The position numbers and the translations under genes were made by a program. Positions 50,424 through 60,300 of a stretch of DNA of 64,000 bases are shown one piece after another (positions within the stretch are counted from its first letter, which is position 1; each line of letters starts with the position of its first letter). The stretch spans positions 124,001-188,000 of the forward strand of contig NZ_BMRY01000011.1 of the NCBI RefSeq assembly GCF_014648875.1. The letters run 5' to 3'. The notes below the pieces were generated by a model that saw nothing but the letters and a program-made list of their open reading frames with translations, did no database searches and was not told where the DNA came from. The stretch comes from Streptomyces parvus (lineage in GTDB: Bacteria; Actinomycetota; Actinomycetes; Streptomycetales; Streptomycetaceae).

Positions 50424-51463
50424 AGGGCACGTACCTTCTGTCGGCGGACGATGTAGATGAAGAACGGCGCCCCGATCAGGGCCGTGACGATGCCGACGTC
50501 GATCTCGGAGGGGCGGGCCACGATCCGGCCGACGACGTCGGCGGCGGTGAGCAGCACCCCGCCGAGCACCGTGGAGAGCGGCAGGAGCCAGCGGTGGTCG
50601 ACGCCGACGAGGAGCCGGCAGGTGTGCGGGACGACGAGGCCGACGAAGCCGATCGGTCCGGCGACGGCGGTGGCCGCTCCGCAGAGGAGTACGGCTCCGA
50701 GGGCGGCCACCGCCCGTGCCACGGCGACGCGTTCACCGAGACCTGCCGCCAACTCGTCGCCGAGGGCGAGGGAGTTGAGAGCGCGAGCGGAGAGCAGGCA
50801 AACGGCGAAGCCGACGGCGAGGAACGGTGCGACCTGGGCGATGCGTTCGAAGGACGCGCCGCCGACGCCGCCGATCTGCCAGAGCTTGAAGCTTCCGGCG
50901 ATGTCGTTGCGCGGCAGGATGATCGCGCTGACGAGCGAGGCGAAGGCGGCCGATGTGGCGGCCCCGGCGAGCGCCAGCTTGAGCGGGGTGGCCCCTCCCC
51001 TGCCGAGCGTGCCGACGGTGTAGACGAACAGGGCGGACAGGGCGGCGCCCGCGATGGCGACCCAGATGTAGCCGGTCGGCGAGGTGAGCCCGAAGAACGC
51101 GACGGCCGTGACGACGGCGAGGGAGGCCCCCATGTTGACGCCGAGGATGCCCGGGTCGGCGAGCGGGTTGCGGGTCACGCCCTGCATGACGCCGCCGGCG
51201 AGGCCCAGGGCGGCACCGATGACGACGGCGAGGACCGTACGGGGGATGCGCTTGGTCGCGGCCGCCCGCCCCAGGGTGTCGTCCGCGCCGCCGAACGCCG
51301 CGACGACGTCGGACCACGGCACGTCGCGGGAGCCGAAGGCGACGGAGGCGACCATGACGGCGGCCAGGGCGAGCACGGAGAGCAGGACCCACAGCAGGCG
51401 CACGCCCGCCGGGCGCCTGGTGGTGACGGCGTCCGGCGGGGTGCGGGTGTCGAGCGTGGTCAC
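50420..51463 (-). CDS. Siderophore ABC transporter permease 1 (FecCD family)
   Basis: 347 aa. RIPRTVLAVVIGAALGLAGGVMQGVTRNPLADPGILGVNMGAS, SAIILPRNDIAGSFKLWQIGGVGGASF and AGPIGFVGLVVPHTCRLLVG are the FecCD signature blocks. GTG 51463 overlaps the lipoprotein gene's stop by 4 bp (GTGA), and its own end overlaps permease 2 by 4 bp. The N-terminal 30 residues precede the first helix. Integral inner membrane. Confidence 0.94.
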   Translation of the reverse strand: MTTLDTRTPPDAVTTRRPAGVRLLWVLLSVLALAAVMVASVAFGSRDVPWSDVVAAFGGADDTLGRAAATKRIPRTVLAVVIGAALGLAGGVMQGVTRNPLADPGILGVNMGASLAVVTAVAFFGLTSPTGYIWVAIAGAALSALFVYTVGTLGRGGATPLKLALAGAATSAAFASLVSAIILPRNDIAGSFKLWQIGGVGGASFERIAQVAPFLAVGFAVCLLSARALNSLALGDELAAGLGERVAVARAVAALGAVLLCGAATAVAGPIGFVGLVVPHTCRLLVGVDHRWLLPLSTVLGGVLLTAADVVGRIVARPSEIDVGIVTALIGAPFFIYIVRRQKVRAL

Positions 51464-52494
51464 TTGACCTTGTCCGCGGCCTTGGCGAGGGCGGCGGCGT
51501 AGTCGTCCAGCACATAGTTGATCGACAGCGGCGTCGGGTTGGCGGCGGTGGCCAGCGGGCTGCTGCCGGGCAGGAGGTAGGTGGAGCCGCGCTCGACGGC
51601 GGGGATCTTCGAGAGCAGCGGGTCCTTGGTGATGGTCTTCAGCAGCTCGCCGGTGTCGTCGCCGTAGCCGGTGATGATGTCGACGTCGTCGAAGGCGTCG
51701 ATCTGCTCGGCGCTCTTGGTGAGGGCGAACTTGTCCGTGCCTTCGGACGCCTTCGCGATGGAGCCGGGGATCTTCATCCCGAGGTCCTGGAAGAACTGCG
51801 TGCGGGTGTCGTGCGTGGTGTAGAAGCCGACCTCGCTGACGTCGTTGGGGTCGACGTGCGTCATGAACATCGCCGACTTGCCCTTGAGCTGCGGGTACTT
51901 GGCGGCGGTCTTGGCTATGTCGCCGTCGAGCTCCCTGATCAGCTTCTCGCCCTCGTCCGCGAGCCCGATCGCCTTGCTGTTCGTCCGGATGATCTCGCGC
52001 CACGGCGTCGCCCAGGCGGCGTCCGGGTAGGCGACGACGGGGGCGATCTCGCTGAGGGTCTCGTAGTCCTTCTTGGTCAGACCCGAGTAGGCGGCGAGGA
52101 TGACGTCCGGCTTCGTGTCCGCGACGGCCTCGAAGTCGATGCCGTCCGTCTCGTCGAACAGCACCGGCGTCTCGGCCTTCAGCTCGTCGAGCTTCTCCTC
52201 GACCCAGGGCAGCACGCCGTCGTCGTTGTCGTCGCCGAAGTTGGCCGCGGCCATGCCGACCGGCACGACGCCGAGTGCGAGCGGGACTTCATGGTTGGCC
52301 CAGTTGACGGTCGCGACGCGCTCGGGCTTGGCGGGGATGGTGGTCTTGCCCAGGGCGTGCTCGACGGTCAGGGGGAACGCGCCGCCGGAGCGGCTCTCGT
52401 CGTCCTTGTTCCCGGTGTCGGACGACCCGCCGCAGGCGGAGACGCCCACGAGGGCGGCCGCCACGACGAGCAGGCGGAGGCGGTGTGAGGACAT
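51460..52494 (-). CDS. Iron-siderophore-binding lipoprotein
   Basis: 344 aa. Lipoprotein signal RLRLLVVAAALVGVSACGGSS, with lipobox VSAC, so it is anchored outside the membrane. The FecB/FhuD fold follows: PERVATVNWANHEVPLALGVVPVGM, ADTKPDVILAAYSGLTKKDYETLSEIAPVVAYP, RGSTYLLPGSSP. ATG 52494 is chosen since the signal starts there; longer in-frame readings lack sense. An iron box lies 100 bp upstream. First gene of the operon. Confidence 0.94.
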   Translation of the reverse strand: MSSHRLRLLVVAAALVGVSACGGSSDTGNKDDESRSGGAFPLTVEHALGKTTIPAKPERVATVNWANHEVPLALGVVPVGMAAANFGDDNDDGVLPWVEEKLDELKAETPVLFDETDGIDFEAVADTKPDVILAAYSGLTKKDYETLSEIAPVVAYPDAAWATPWREIIRTNSKAIGLADEGEKLIRELDGDIAKTAAKYPQLKGKSAMFMTHVDPNDVSEVGFYTTHDTRTQFFQDLGMKIPGSIAKASEGTDKFALTKSAEQIDAFDDVDIITGYGDDTGELLKTITKDPLLSKIPAVERGSTYLLPGSSPLATAANPTPLSINYVLDDYAAALAKAADKVK

Positions 52495-52594
52495 GGGTGT
52501 GTACCCGGCTTTCCGGAGGATCGGGGTGCCGCTTCCCGCACATCCGGGCAGGGGGCCGCCGTCGTGGAGGGGTGCACTGCGGAGGCAGAGCGGC

Positions 52595-52613
52595 TTAGGT
52601 AAGGCTTGCCTTC
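52595..52613. promoter_or_regulatory. Iron box (DmdR/IdeR type) of the siderophore operon
   Basis: TTAGGTAAGGCTTGCCTTC matches the 19-bp DmdR1/IdeR consensus TTAGGTTAGGCTCACCTAA at most positions, with the best match in the left half. It lies 100 bp upstream of the lipoprotein start, as expected for iron repression of an uptake operon. Confidence 0.75.
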
Positions 52614-52717
52614 GCACTTTATGAGAGTCGGCCCGGCTGTCGCAATCAACCGTTTGAGACAGGTGTTGTAGCGATAAGGACATCCGTCGTGGGCGGGACG
52701 GCCGGTACATGAGGCTC

Positions 52718-52748
52718 TTGACCCTCACGTGGCGTCAGGCCGCATAGT
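52718..52748 (+). promoter_or_regulatory. MerR-type promoter with 19-bp spacer and dyad
   Basis: TTGACC (52718-52723) and CATAGT (52743-52748) are 19 bp apart, the long spacing that MerR activators correct by twisting DNA. Between them, CCTCACG (52723-52729) and CGTCAGG (52733-52739) form a 6-of-7 dyad. The GTG start follows 7 nt after the -10, so the transcript is leaderless. Autoregulation of the MerR-methyltransferase gene is inferred. Confidence 0.75.
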
Positions 52749-52755
52749 CGGTGCC

Positions 52756-53871
52756 GTGGAAGAACACTGGACAGTGGGACGTGTGGCCGAGCTGGCCGGC
52801 GTGAGCGTCCGCACGCTGCATCACTACGACGGGATCGGGTTGGTCCGGCCGTCCGCGCGGACCGCGGCCGGGTACCGGGCCTATGCGGCGGGCGACATGG
52901 AACGGCTGCGTGAGGTGCTGGCCTATCGGCGGCTGGGCTTCGGACTGCGGGAGATCGCGGAACTGGTCGACGACCCGTCGGCCGACGCGGTCGCGCACCT
53001 GCACCGGTTGCGCGGCCTGCTGCTGGAGCGGCGTGATCGCGCCGACGAGATGGTGACGGCCATCGACAGGGAACTCAGGACACGGGCGAAGGGACTTGAG
53101 GTGACACCGGAAGAGCAACTGAACCTGCTCGGTGCACGGCTGTACGACACGATCGGAGGCGCCTACACCGCGACCAGGCGCACCGATCCACGGATCGCCG
53201 AGCAGATCTGGGACGCGCTCGGGGACGCGCGGACGGTGCTGAACGTCGGGGCCGGCACCGGCTCCTACGAGCCTGCCGACCGCCGGGTGACCGCGGTGGA
53301 ACCGTCGGCGGTCATGCGGGGGCAGCGGCCTCCCGGCTCGGCGCCGTGCGTCGACGCCGCTGCGGAGTGCCTGCCGTTCGCGGACCGTTCCTTCGATGTC
53401 GCGATGGCCGTCTCCACCGTTCACCACTGGGGGGACCCGATCGCGGGGCTGCGCGAGATGCGGCGGGTGGCACGCCGCGTGGTGGTGCTCACCTTTGACA
53501 CCGACGAGCCGGGGTGGCAGGACCGGTTCTGGCTCACCCGCGACTATCTGCCCGAGTTCACCGGCGTCCTCGCGGAATTCCCCTCGCTCGCCGGGATGGC
53601 CGACGCGATCGGTGCCCGTACCGAACCGGTGCCCGTCCCGTGGGACTGCACCGACGGCCTGTTCGAGGCGTACTGGCGCCGGCCGGGGGCGTATCTGGAG
53701 GAGCGTGTGCGCCGCGCGACGTCGGTGTGGACGAGGGTGGGGCCGGAGGCGGAGGAGCGTGCGGTACGGGGTCTCGGCGACGATCTCGCCTCCGGCCGGT
53801 GGGCCGAACGCAACGGCGACCTCGTCGACCTCGACGCGGCGGATCTGGGCCTCCGCCTGCTCAGGGCGTGA
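52756..53871 (+). CDS. MerR regulator fused to SAM methyltransferase domain
   Basis: 371 aa. Residues about 5-75 are a MerR winged helix (WTVGRVAELAGVSVRTLHHYDGIGLVRPSARTAAGYRAY). An antiparallel helix region (75-120) dimerises MerR proteins. From about 150 comes a class I methyltransferase: VLNVGAGTGSYEP (SAM motif I), TAVEPSAVM, AAAECLPFADRSFDVAMAVSTVHHW and the long C-terminal lid. In this family the C-terminal part normally senses the ligand, so the methyltransferase could bind or modify the inducer. GTG 52756 fits the promoter spacing. The 3' end overlaps the convergent AraC gene by 11 bp. Confidence 0.88.
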   Translation: MEEHWTVGRVAELAGVSVRTLHHYDGIGLVRPSARTAAGYRAYAAGDMERLREVLAYRRLGFGLREIAELVDDPSADAVAHLHRLRGLLLERRDRADEMVTAIDRELRTRAKGLEVTPEEQLNLLGARLYDTIGGAYTATRRTDPRIAEQIWDALGDARTVLNVGAGTGSYEPADRRVTAVEPSAVMRGQRPPGSAPCVDAAAECLPFADRSFDVAMAVSTVHHWGDPIAGLREMRRVARRVVVLTFDTDEPGWQDRFWLTRDYLPEFTGVLAEFPSLAGMADAIGARTEPVPVPWDCTDGLFEAYWRRPGAYLEERVRRATSVWTRVGPEAEERAVRGLGDDLASGRWAERNGDLVDLDAADLGLRLLRA

Positions 53872-54643
53872 ACTCGGGCCGGAACGTCCCCGGGGTCAGC
53901 CCGGTGGTCCGCCGGAAGGCCACGCCGAAGGCGCTCGCGGAGCGGTAGCCGACCTGTTCGGCGACCGACTCGACGTCCCAGCCCCGGGTGAGCAGGCCGA
54001 TCGCGTGCTGCGCGCGGACCGTCGCGACCCAGCGGACGAAGCTCGTGCCCGTCTCGGCGCTGAAAGCGCGCGTGACCGTACGGGTGCTCACCCCCAGCTC
54101 GGAGGCCCAGTCCGCCAGCGTCCGCTGGTCGCCCGGATCCTCGCGGACCGCGTTCGCGATGGGGCGCAGGAGGCCGGAGGTGGGGACCTGGACGAGCAGC
54201 TCGCGGGGCGACGGCGCGAGAACGTCGAGCACGAGCGCCTCGGTCGCGGCCCGGGAGGAGGGAGCGAGGCCGGGTTCGCCGAGCCGTTCCAGCAGGAGAC
54301 GCAGCAAGGGGGTGATCTCGACGGCGACCGGGGTGTCGGAGATCGACGACGTCGTACGGAAGCCGAAGAAGCTCGCCCGGAACCAGGTCCCCGCCGTCGC
54401 CGACCCGGAGTGCAGGGTCCCGGCGGGCATCCACAGGCCGAGCGAGGGGGTGATGGTCCAGATGCGTTCGCCGACCACCGCCGAGGAGGCGCCCCGCTCG
54501 TTCCAGAGCAGTTCGTGGAAGGGGTGGGAGTGCGCGTCCCAGAGGGTGTCGTGGGAGACGACCTCGTCGTAGCCCTGGATGACGAAGGGAGTGTCGACCG
54601 CGCCGGGCGCGTGCGCGGGCAGCGACCGGGTCTCCCTGGTCAT
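53861..54643 (-). CDS. AraC family regulator
   Basis: 260 aa. N-terminal cupin sensor (WDAHSHPFHELLWNERGASSAVVGERIWTITPSLGLWMPAGTLHSG) and C-terminal double HTH (about 160-255: TLADWASELGVSTRTVTRAFSAETGTSFVRWVATVRAQHAIGLLTRGWDVESVAEQVGYRSASAFGVAFRRTTGLTPGTFRPEF). No target is obvious; convergent with the MerR-methyltransferase gene and overlapping it by 11 bp. Ligand unknown. Confidence 0.92.
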   Translation of the reverse strand: MTRETRSLPAHAPGAVDTPFVIQGYDEVVSHDTLWDAHSHPFHELLWNERGASSAVVGERIWTITPSLGLWMPAGTLHSGSATAGTWFRASFFGFRTTSSISDTPVAVEITPLLRLLLERLGEPGLAPSSRAATEALVLDVLAPSPRELLVQVPTSGLLRPIANAVREDPGDQRTLADWASELGVSTRTVTRAFSAETGTSFVRWVATVRAQHAIGLLTRGWDVESVAEQVGYRSASAFGVAFRRTTGLTPGTFRPEFTP

Positions 54644-54927
54644 GGAAGGCGGCCCCGGACGGTACGGGTACGGCTCGCGGCGGACGGGTGGCGCATCCGC
54701 CCAGGGTAGGCCTTTCCGTTGGCATCGTGCCTCGGGGGGCGTGCGGGGTCCGGTGCCCCCTTCGTCTGCCTCGACTCGACGTTTACGCGGGTCCGGGTAC
54801 GTCCTTCAGGTGAAGGGCTCACCGCTTTCGCCGCGTACGCCTTCGCCCGGCCGGACAGTGGGTGGGCCGGCCCGGCAACCGGGCCGTGGCCGGTGGAACA
54901 TGACGTGCGGAGAAGGGTGACGGATTC

Positions 54928-55461
54928 ATGGGCACTGAGGCCACCAGGCGGGTCGCGCTCGTTTTCTCCCTGTTCGACGCCAATGCCAACGGCGTCCTGG
55001 AGCAGGACGACTTCGATCTCATGGCCGAGCGCGTCGTCCACGAGGCGCACGCCTCGGACCGGGCGGCGAAGGACGCGATGCGGGGAGCGTTCCGGCGGTA
55101 CTGGACGACCCTGCTCACCGAGCTCGACGCCAACGGGGACGGCGAGATCAGCTTCGAGGAGTTCCAGGCGTGCGTGCTGTCGCCGGAGCGGTTCGACGCG
55201 ACCATCGCCGTGTTCGCCGAGGCGCTCGCCGCGCTCGGCGACCCGGACGGCGACGGTCTGATCGAGCGCCCGCTGTTCATGGCGCTGATGCGGGCGATCG
55301 GGTTCGAGGCGGCGAACATCGACGCGCTCTTCGACGCGTTCGAGCCGGCCGACGGGGACCGGATCCGGGTGGAGACGTGGGTCGCGGGGATCAAGGACTA
55401 CTACGCGCCGGGCAAGGCCGGCATCCCCGGGGACCACCTGGTCGTCGGCACCGCGGTCTGA
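54928..55461 (+). CDS. EF-hand calcium-binding protein
   Basis: 177 aa, calerythrin/CabC-like four-hand layout. Loop 1 DANANGVLEQDD (17-28) and loop 2 DANGDGEISFEE (67-78, with Glu at position 12) look competent. Loop 3 DPDGDGLIERPL (105-116) ends in Leu where Glu is expected. Loop 4 (about 139-150) is degenerate. Streptomyces CabC-type proteins act as calcium buffers or sensors in aerial growth; this role is inferred. Isolated gene. Confidence 0.87.
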   Translation: MGTEATRRVALVFSLFDANANGVLEQDDFDLMAERVVHEAHASDRAAKDAMRGAFRRYWTTLLTELDANGDGEISFEEFQACVLSPERFDATIAVFAEALAALGDPDGDGLIERPLFMALMRAIGFEAANIDALFDAFEPADGDRIRVETWVAGIKDYYAPGKAGIPGDHLVVGTAV

Positions 55462-55536
55462 GACGTCCGTCCCCGGCCGCTGATGCCGTGCCCGGAGCGC
55501 GGGGTACGGCATCGGCGGCCGGGGCGCGCCGGTCGG

Positions 55537-56709
55537 TCAGCGTTCGTCCGGGTCCGTGTCCCGCGTGATGCGCCCGATGACGGACGCCGCCCGTTCCGGG
55601 TGGCGGTCCAGCCAGCTGCCGAGGTGCTCCCGGACCCCCTGCTCGACGCCGTCGCGCACGGTGGCTCCGCCCAGCCGGCCGCGGGTGGAGCCGTCGTATT
55701 CCGGACAGTCCAGTCGCACCGAGACGACCGCTGTCAGTCCCTCGCCGACCCGGTCGGCGCCGAGCCCGGGACCGTCGGGCTTCAGGAGCCCGCGCCGGAG
55801 CGCGTGCTCGGTGAGCGCGGCCGCCACTCCGGTGCGGAACCCGTCCTCATGGGTTCCGCCCTCGGGGGTGGGCGCGCTGTTGGCGAAGGAGCGGACTCGC
55901 TCCTCACGAGCGCTTCGCCGGCTCAGCGCCACTTCCGCGATTCCCGCCATCCGTTCGTCCTCCCACTCGAACGCGATCACCTCGGGCAGCACCCGTTCGG
56001 TCTCGGCGTCCAGGAGGGCGACGAAGTCCGCGGCTCCGTCCGGGTACCGGAAGCTGACCGACCGGGTTCCGCCCGCGGGGCGTTCGTCGGTCAGCGAGAG
56101 GGTGAGCCCGCAGTTCAGCAGGGCCACCTCCCGCACCCGTCCGGCCAGCAGCGCGAACGAACACTCCACGGTGTCGAAGATGTCGGGATCGGGCCAGAAG
56201 GCGATCGTGGTCCCGGTGTCCGTCGCCGGTCCCGCGGCGGCGGGCGGGGCGAGTGCGACGCCGCGTGCGTACTCCTGGACCCGGCGCACACCCCCGCGCC
56301 GCACCTCGGCCGTGAGGCGGCTCGACATGACGGTGGCCGCACAGGGTCCCACGCCGTAGACGCTCCAGCGGACGGTGTTCCGGCCGCCGGGCCGAAGCTC
56401 GGTCTCCGGCCTGGTCAGCAGGGTTTCCAGACTGTCGCCGACGCGGGCTTCGCCCGTCGCCTCGAACGGAATGCCCGGGCCGTCGTCGGCGATCCGGATG
56501 CCGCCGTCCCGGGTGAGGGTGACATCGACGCACCCGCCACCACCCGCCAGGATCTGGTTCACCGACCGGCTCGCGACCTCGTACACCAACTGATGGAGGC
56601 CGTATACGCCGGTGGAGCCGACGTACATGCCGGGCCGCTTCCGCATGAGCTCGCGCCCCTCCACCTCGGTGACGCGGGCGGCGTCGTACTCACTTCTTCC
56701 CCCGGTCAC
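55537..56709 (-). CDS. GyrB-like ATPase-transducer protein without TOPRIM, degenerate active site
   Basis: 390 aa, collinear with the first ~400 residues of GyrB: RKRPGMYVGSTGVYGLHQLVYEV, IADDGPGIPFE, YGVGPCAATVMSS, GTTIAFWPDPDIFDTVECSFALLAGRVREVALLNCGL, SFANSAPTPEGGTHEDGFR, EGLTAVVSVRL. It stops before TOPRIM and tail, so it cannot form a gyrase cleavage core. The magnesium/ATP helix reads EVASRSVNQILAG where GyrB has EVVDNAIDEALAG: the Asn that binds magnesium is Arg48, and the next acids are Asn51 and Gln52. The equivalent of Asp73 (Asp75) is retained. ATP hydrolysis is doubtful. No gyrA-like neighbour. Confidence 0.85.
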   Translation of the reverse strand: MTGGRSEYDAARVTEVEGRELMRKRPGMYVGSTGVYGLHQLVYEVASRSVNQILAGGGGCVDVTLTRDGGIRIADDGPGIPFEATGEARVGDSLETLLTRPETELRPGGRNTVRWSVYGVGPCAATVMSSRLTAEVRRGGVRRVQEYARGVALAPPAAAGPATDTGTTIAFWPDPDIFDTVECSFALLAGRVREVALLNCGLTLSLTDERPAGGTRSVSFRYPDGAADFVALLDAETERVLPEVIAFEWEDERMAGIAEVALSRRSAREERVRSFANSAPTPEGGTHEDGFRTGVAAALTEHALRRGLLKPDGPGLGADRVGEGLTAVVSVRLDCPEYDGSTRGRLGGATVRDGVEQGVREHLGSWLDRHPERAASVIGRITRDTDPDER

Positions 56710-56740
56710 GCATCCCCCTCCCCGGGTGTCCGGCAGGACG

Positions 56741-57157
56741 TCATCCCGTCAGCAGATCCGGGTTGCCCGCGAGCGCTGCCAGGCGGCCCTGCGGGTCCGG
56801 GACGAGGCGGCGGGCGGTCAGGTCGAGGACGCCGGCGACTCCGGTGATCTCCGCGGCCACCGTGCCGTCCTCCTTGATGATCTGCTGCTCCAGGGTGAAC
56901 GTCTTGCCCGTGCCGTAGTCGAACCGGCAGGTGACCCGCACGCGCTCGCCGCCGCGCAGCTCGCGGCGGTACTTGACCGTCACTTCCAGCTGCACCTGGC
57001 CGATTCCGTCGGCCAGCAGCTTCTCCTGGGGCAGTCCGGCGGCGCGCAGCAGCTCCCAGCGGGCGTGCTCCGCGTACTGGAGGTAGACGGCCTGGTTCAG
57101 GTGGCCCTGGGTGTCGAGCTCGTAACCGCGCACGGTCACATCAACGGAGAAGGTCAT
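56741..57157 (-). CDS. Acyl-CoA thioesterase, hotdog fold
   Basis: 139 aa. The 4-hydroxybenzoyl-CoA thioesterase motif is VRGYELDTQGHLNQAVYLQYAEHARWELL (D..GHLNQAVY), with active-site Asp in LDTQGH. VTVKYRRELRGGERVRVTCRFDYGTGKTFTLEQQI completes the fold. ATG 57157 (MTFSVDVTVRG) is the only sensible start; a longer reading adds a basic tail. Divergent from the amylase gene. Substrate unknown. Confidence 0.87.
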   Translation of the reverse strand: MTFSVDVTVRGYELDTQGHLNQAVYLQYAEHARWELLRAAGLPQEKLLADGIGQVQLEVTVKYRRELRGGERVRVTCRFDYGTGKTFTLEQQIIKEDGTVAAEITGVAGVLDLTARRLVPDPQGRLAALAGNPDLLTG

Positions 57158-57274
57158 GACCGTGCGAACAACCGGGCCGGGCCGCCCATTCCGGGTGGAC
57201 CGGGGGTGCCGGATCCCTTTACGCACCTGTCATGCACCGGTAACTTCCATCCCGCAAGGAATTGCAGCAACATT

Positions 57275-57294
57275 CCGGCAGAACTTGCTGCCGG
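57275..57294. promoter_or_regulatory. Inverted repeat upstream of the alpha-amylase gene
   Basis: CCGGCAG (57275-57281) and CTGCCGG (57288-57294) are perfect arms around AACTTG, 61 bp before the amylase ATG. TTGCAG and CTTGC elements around it recall the direct repeats reported at Streptomyces amylase promoters, where LacI-type repressors bind. Candidate operator. Confidence 0.45.
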
Positions 57295-57355
57295 ATCGTA
57301 TTCACTCACTGAACCCCGAGGCGCGTCAGGGTTCTCCCCTCCCCTGGAGACACGT

Positions 57356-60300
57356 ATGAGACGCACTCCTCACCGACTGCTGCGCCGTCCGCTCGCGGCG
57401 GCCGTGGCAGCGGCCGGGCTGCTGGGACTTCTCACCGCCGTACCGCAGGCGCCTCCCGCCCCGGCGAGCGAACCCGCCGCCTCCTCGGCCGCCGCCGAGA
57501 CCACGGCGACCGTCTTCTACTCCACCAAGACCCGCAACTGGTCGGCGTACTACCTGCATTACTCCCCCGACGGCGGCTCCTGGACCGCCGTCCCCGGCAC
57601 CCGGATGGAGGCCGCCTGCACCGACTGGGTCAAGCTGACCGTCCCGCTCGGGGACGCGGGCGGGCTGAAGGCGACGTTCACCGACGGATCGGGAACCTGG
57701 GACAACAACGCGGGCAGGAACTACGACCTCGGCACCGGGAACATCACGGTCCAGGACGGGACCGTGGCGCACAGCGACCCGTGCGCGGACGCCGGGCCCG
57801 GGGAGCCGGAGGAGCCCGACGGGCCGAACACGGCCTCCGTCTACTACGCGACCTCCACCGTCGGCTGGTCCACCGTCAATCTCCACTACCGCCCGCACGG
57901 CGGAGCCTGGACGGCCGTCCCCGGCATCGGCATGGAGGCCGCCTGCACAGGCTGGGTGAAGCGCACGGTCGACCTCGGGTCAGCGACAGGGCTTCAGGCC
58001 GCGTTCAACAACGGCAACGGCGTCTGGGACAACAACAACGGCAGCGACTACACCCTGGCGGCCGGGCTCACCACGGTGAAGGACCGCACGGTGACGGCCT
58101 CGGCGAAGGACCCGTGCGCCGCCGAGGAACCGGACACCGAGGCGCCGTCCGCACCCACCGCGGTGAAGGCCACCGCCGACGGGGTGGCGGTCGTGGTCAC
58201 GTGGGAACCCGCCACGGACGACCGGGGTGTGACGAAGTATCAGGTCACCAGGACCGGCGGGACGAAGGGCACGGTGGTCACCGACACCGCCTCGACCGTC
58301 TTCTCCGACACGGGACTCGATGCGAAGACCGCCTACCGCTACACCGTCCGGGCCGTCGACGCCGCCGGGAACGTCTCGGCCGGGTCCGCCCCGGCCTCCG
58401 TCACCACCGGTGAGAAGCCCACCGCCCCGGCCACGGGCACACCGCTGGGCACCGACCCCCGCAAGGACCCGATCTACTTCGTGCTCACCGCCCGCTTCAA
58501 CGACGGCGACCCCACGAACAACCGGGGCGGCAGCCAGCACGAGAAGTCCGGCAACGCGGCCAACGACGACCCCATGTTCCGGGGGGACTTCAAGGGTCTG
58601 GTGCAGAAGCTCGACTACATCAAGGGGCTCGGCTTCTCCGCGATCTGGATCACCCCGGTCGTGCTCAACCGCTCGGACTACGACTACCACGGCTACCACG
58701 GCTACGACTTCTACAAGGTCGACCCGCGGCTCGAGTCGGCCGGAGCCTCCTACCAGGACCTCATCGACGCGGCCCACGCCAAGGGCATGAAGATCTACCA
58801 GGACGTCGTCCACAACCACTCCTCACGGTGGGGCGCCAAGGGCCTGTTCACCCCGAAGGCGTACGGCGTGCGCGACGCGCAGTGGAGCTGGTACTACGAC
58901 GAGAAGAACGACGGGTTCACGTACGACGGCCTCACCGTCGAGCCCAAGTCCGGGAAGTCGTACTACAACGGCGACCTGTGGTCCACGGCCGAACCGACGG
59001 GCAACACCTGCGTGGGCTGGGGCACCCCCACCGGGCACACCTCTCCGGAGGGCTATCGCATCTACAACTGCCAGTGGCCCAGCCCCACTTCGGGCATGTT
59101 CCCGAAGGCGCTCTACCACACCTGCTGGATCGGCAACTGGGAGGGCGAGGACTCCCGCTCCTGCTGGCTGCACGACGACCTCGCCGACTTCAACACCGAG
59201 AACGCCCAGGTCCAGAACTATCTGATCGGCGCGTACAACAAGTACATCGACATGGGCGTCGACGGCTTCCGGCTGGACACGGCGGTGCACATCCCCCGCA
59301 CCACCTGGAACCGCCGTTTCCTGCCCGCGATCCAGGAGCGCGTCACGCAGCGGTTCGGCGCGGAGGCGGCACAGAACTTCTTCGTCTTCGGCGAGGTCGC
59401 GGCCTTCGTCAACGACAAGTGGAACCGCGGCTCGGTCAACCACTCGGCGCAGTTCTTCACGTGGAAGGAGCGCAAGGAGTACAGCGCGGACGACGAGAAG
59501 GCCGCCCTGGAGATGTACGACTACGAGCAGCAGCAGGGCACGGCGGCCCAGCCGGTCTCGGACAACGCCTTCCTCAAGGGCAACGCCTACCACGCGCCCG
59601 ACCGCAGCCGGTTCTCCGGGATGAACATCATCGACATGCGGATGCACATGAACTTCGGTGACGCGGACAACGCGTTCCACAACGGCAAGGATTCCGACGA
59701 CGCGGTCAACGACGCCACGTACAACGTCGTCTATGTCGACAGCCACGACTACGGCCCCAACAAGAGCAGCGAGCGCTACACCGGCGGTACGGACGCCTGG
59801 GCCGAGAACATGTCGCTGATGTGGACCTTCCGAGGCATCCCGACGCTCTACTACGGCTCCGAGATCGAGTTCCAGAAGGGGAAGAAGATCGACTGCGGGC
59901 CGACCTGCCCGCTGGCGACGACCGGACGGGCCTACTTCGGGGACCACCTGGCCGGTGAGGTGACGGCCTCGGACTTCGGCAAGGTCTCCTCCGCCACCGG
60001 CAAGGTCGCCGACACCCTGGCCGCCCCGCTGGCCAAGCACCTCCAGCGGCTCAACGAGATCCGGCGGGCCGTGCCCGCACTCCAGATGGGCCAGTACTCC
60101 ACGGAGGGCATCAGCGGCTCCATGGCGTACAAGCGCCGCTACACCGACGCGGCGAGCGGCACGGACAGCTTCGCCCTGGTGACGGTCTCCGGGAGCGCCA
60201 CGTACACCGGCGTCCCGAACGGCACGTACAAGGACGCCGTCACCGGTGACACCAAGGTGGTGAGCGGCGGCACGCTCACGGTCCCGGCCCCTGGGAAAGG

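Noticed and set aside
56612..57355. 248-codon extension of the amylase
   Set aside because: It is antisense to the GyrB-like and thioesterase genes; the signal peptide begins at 57356.
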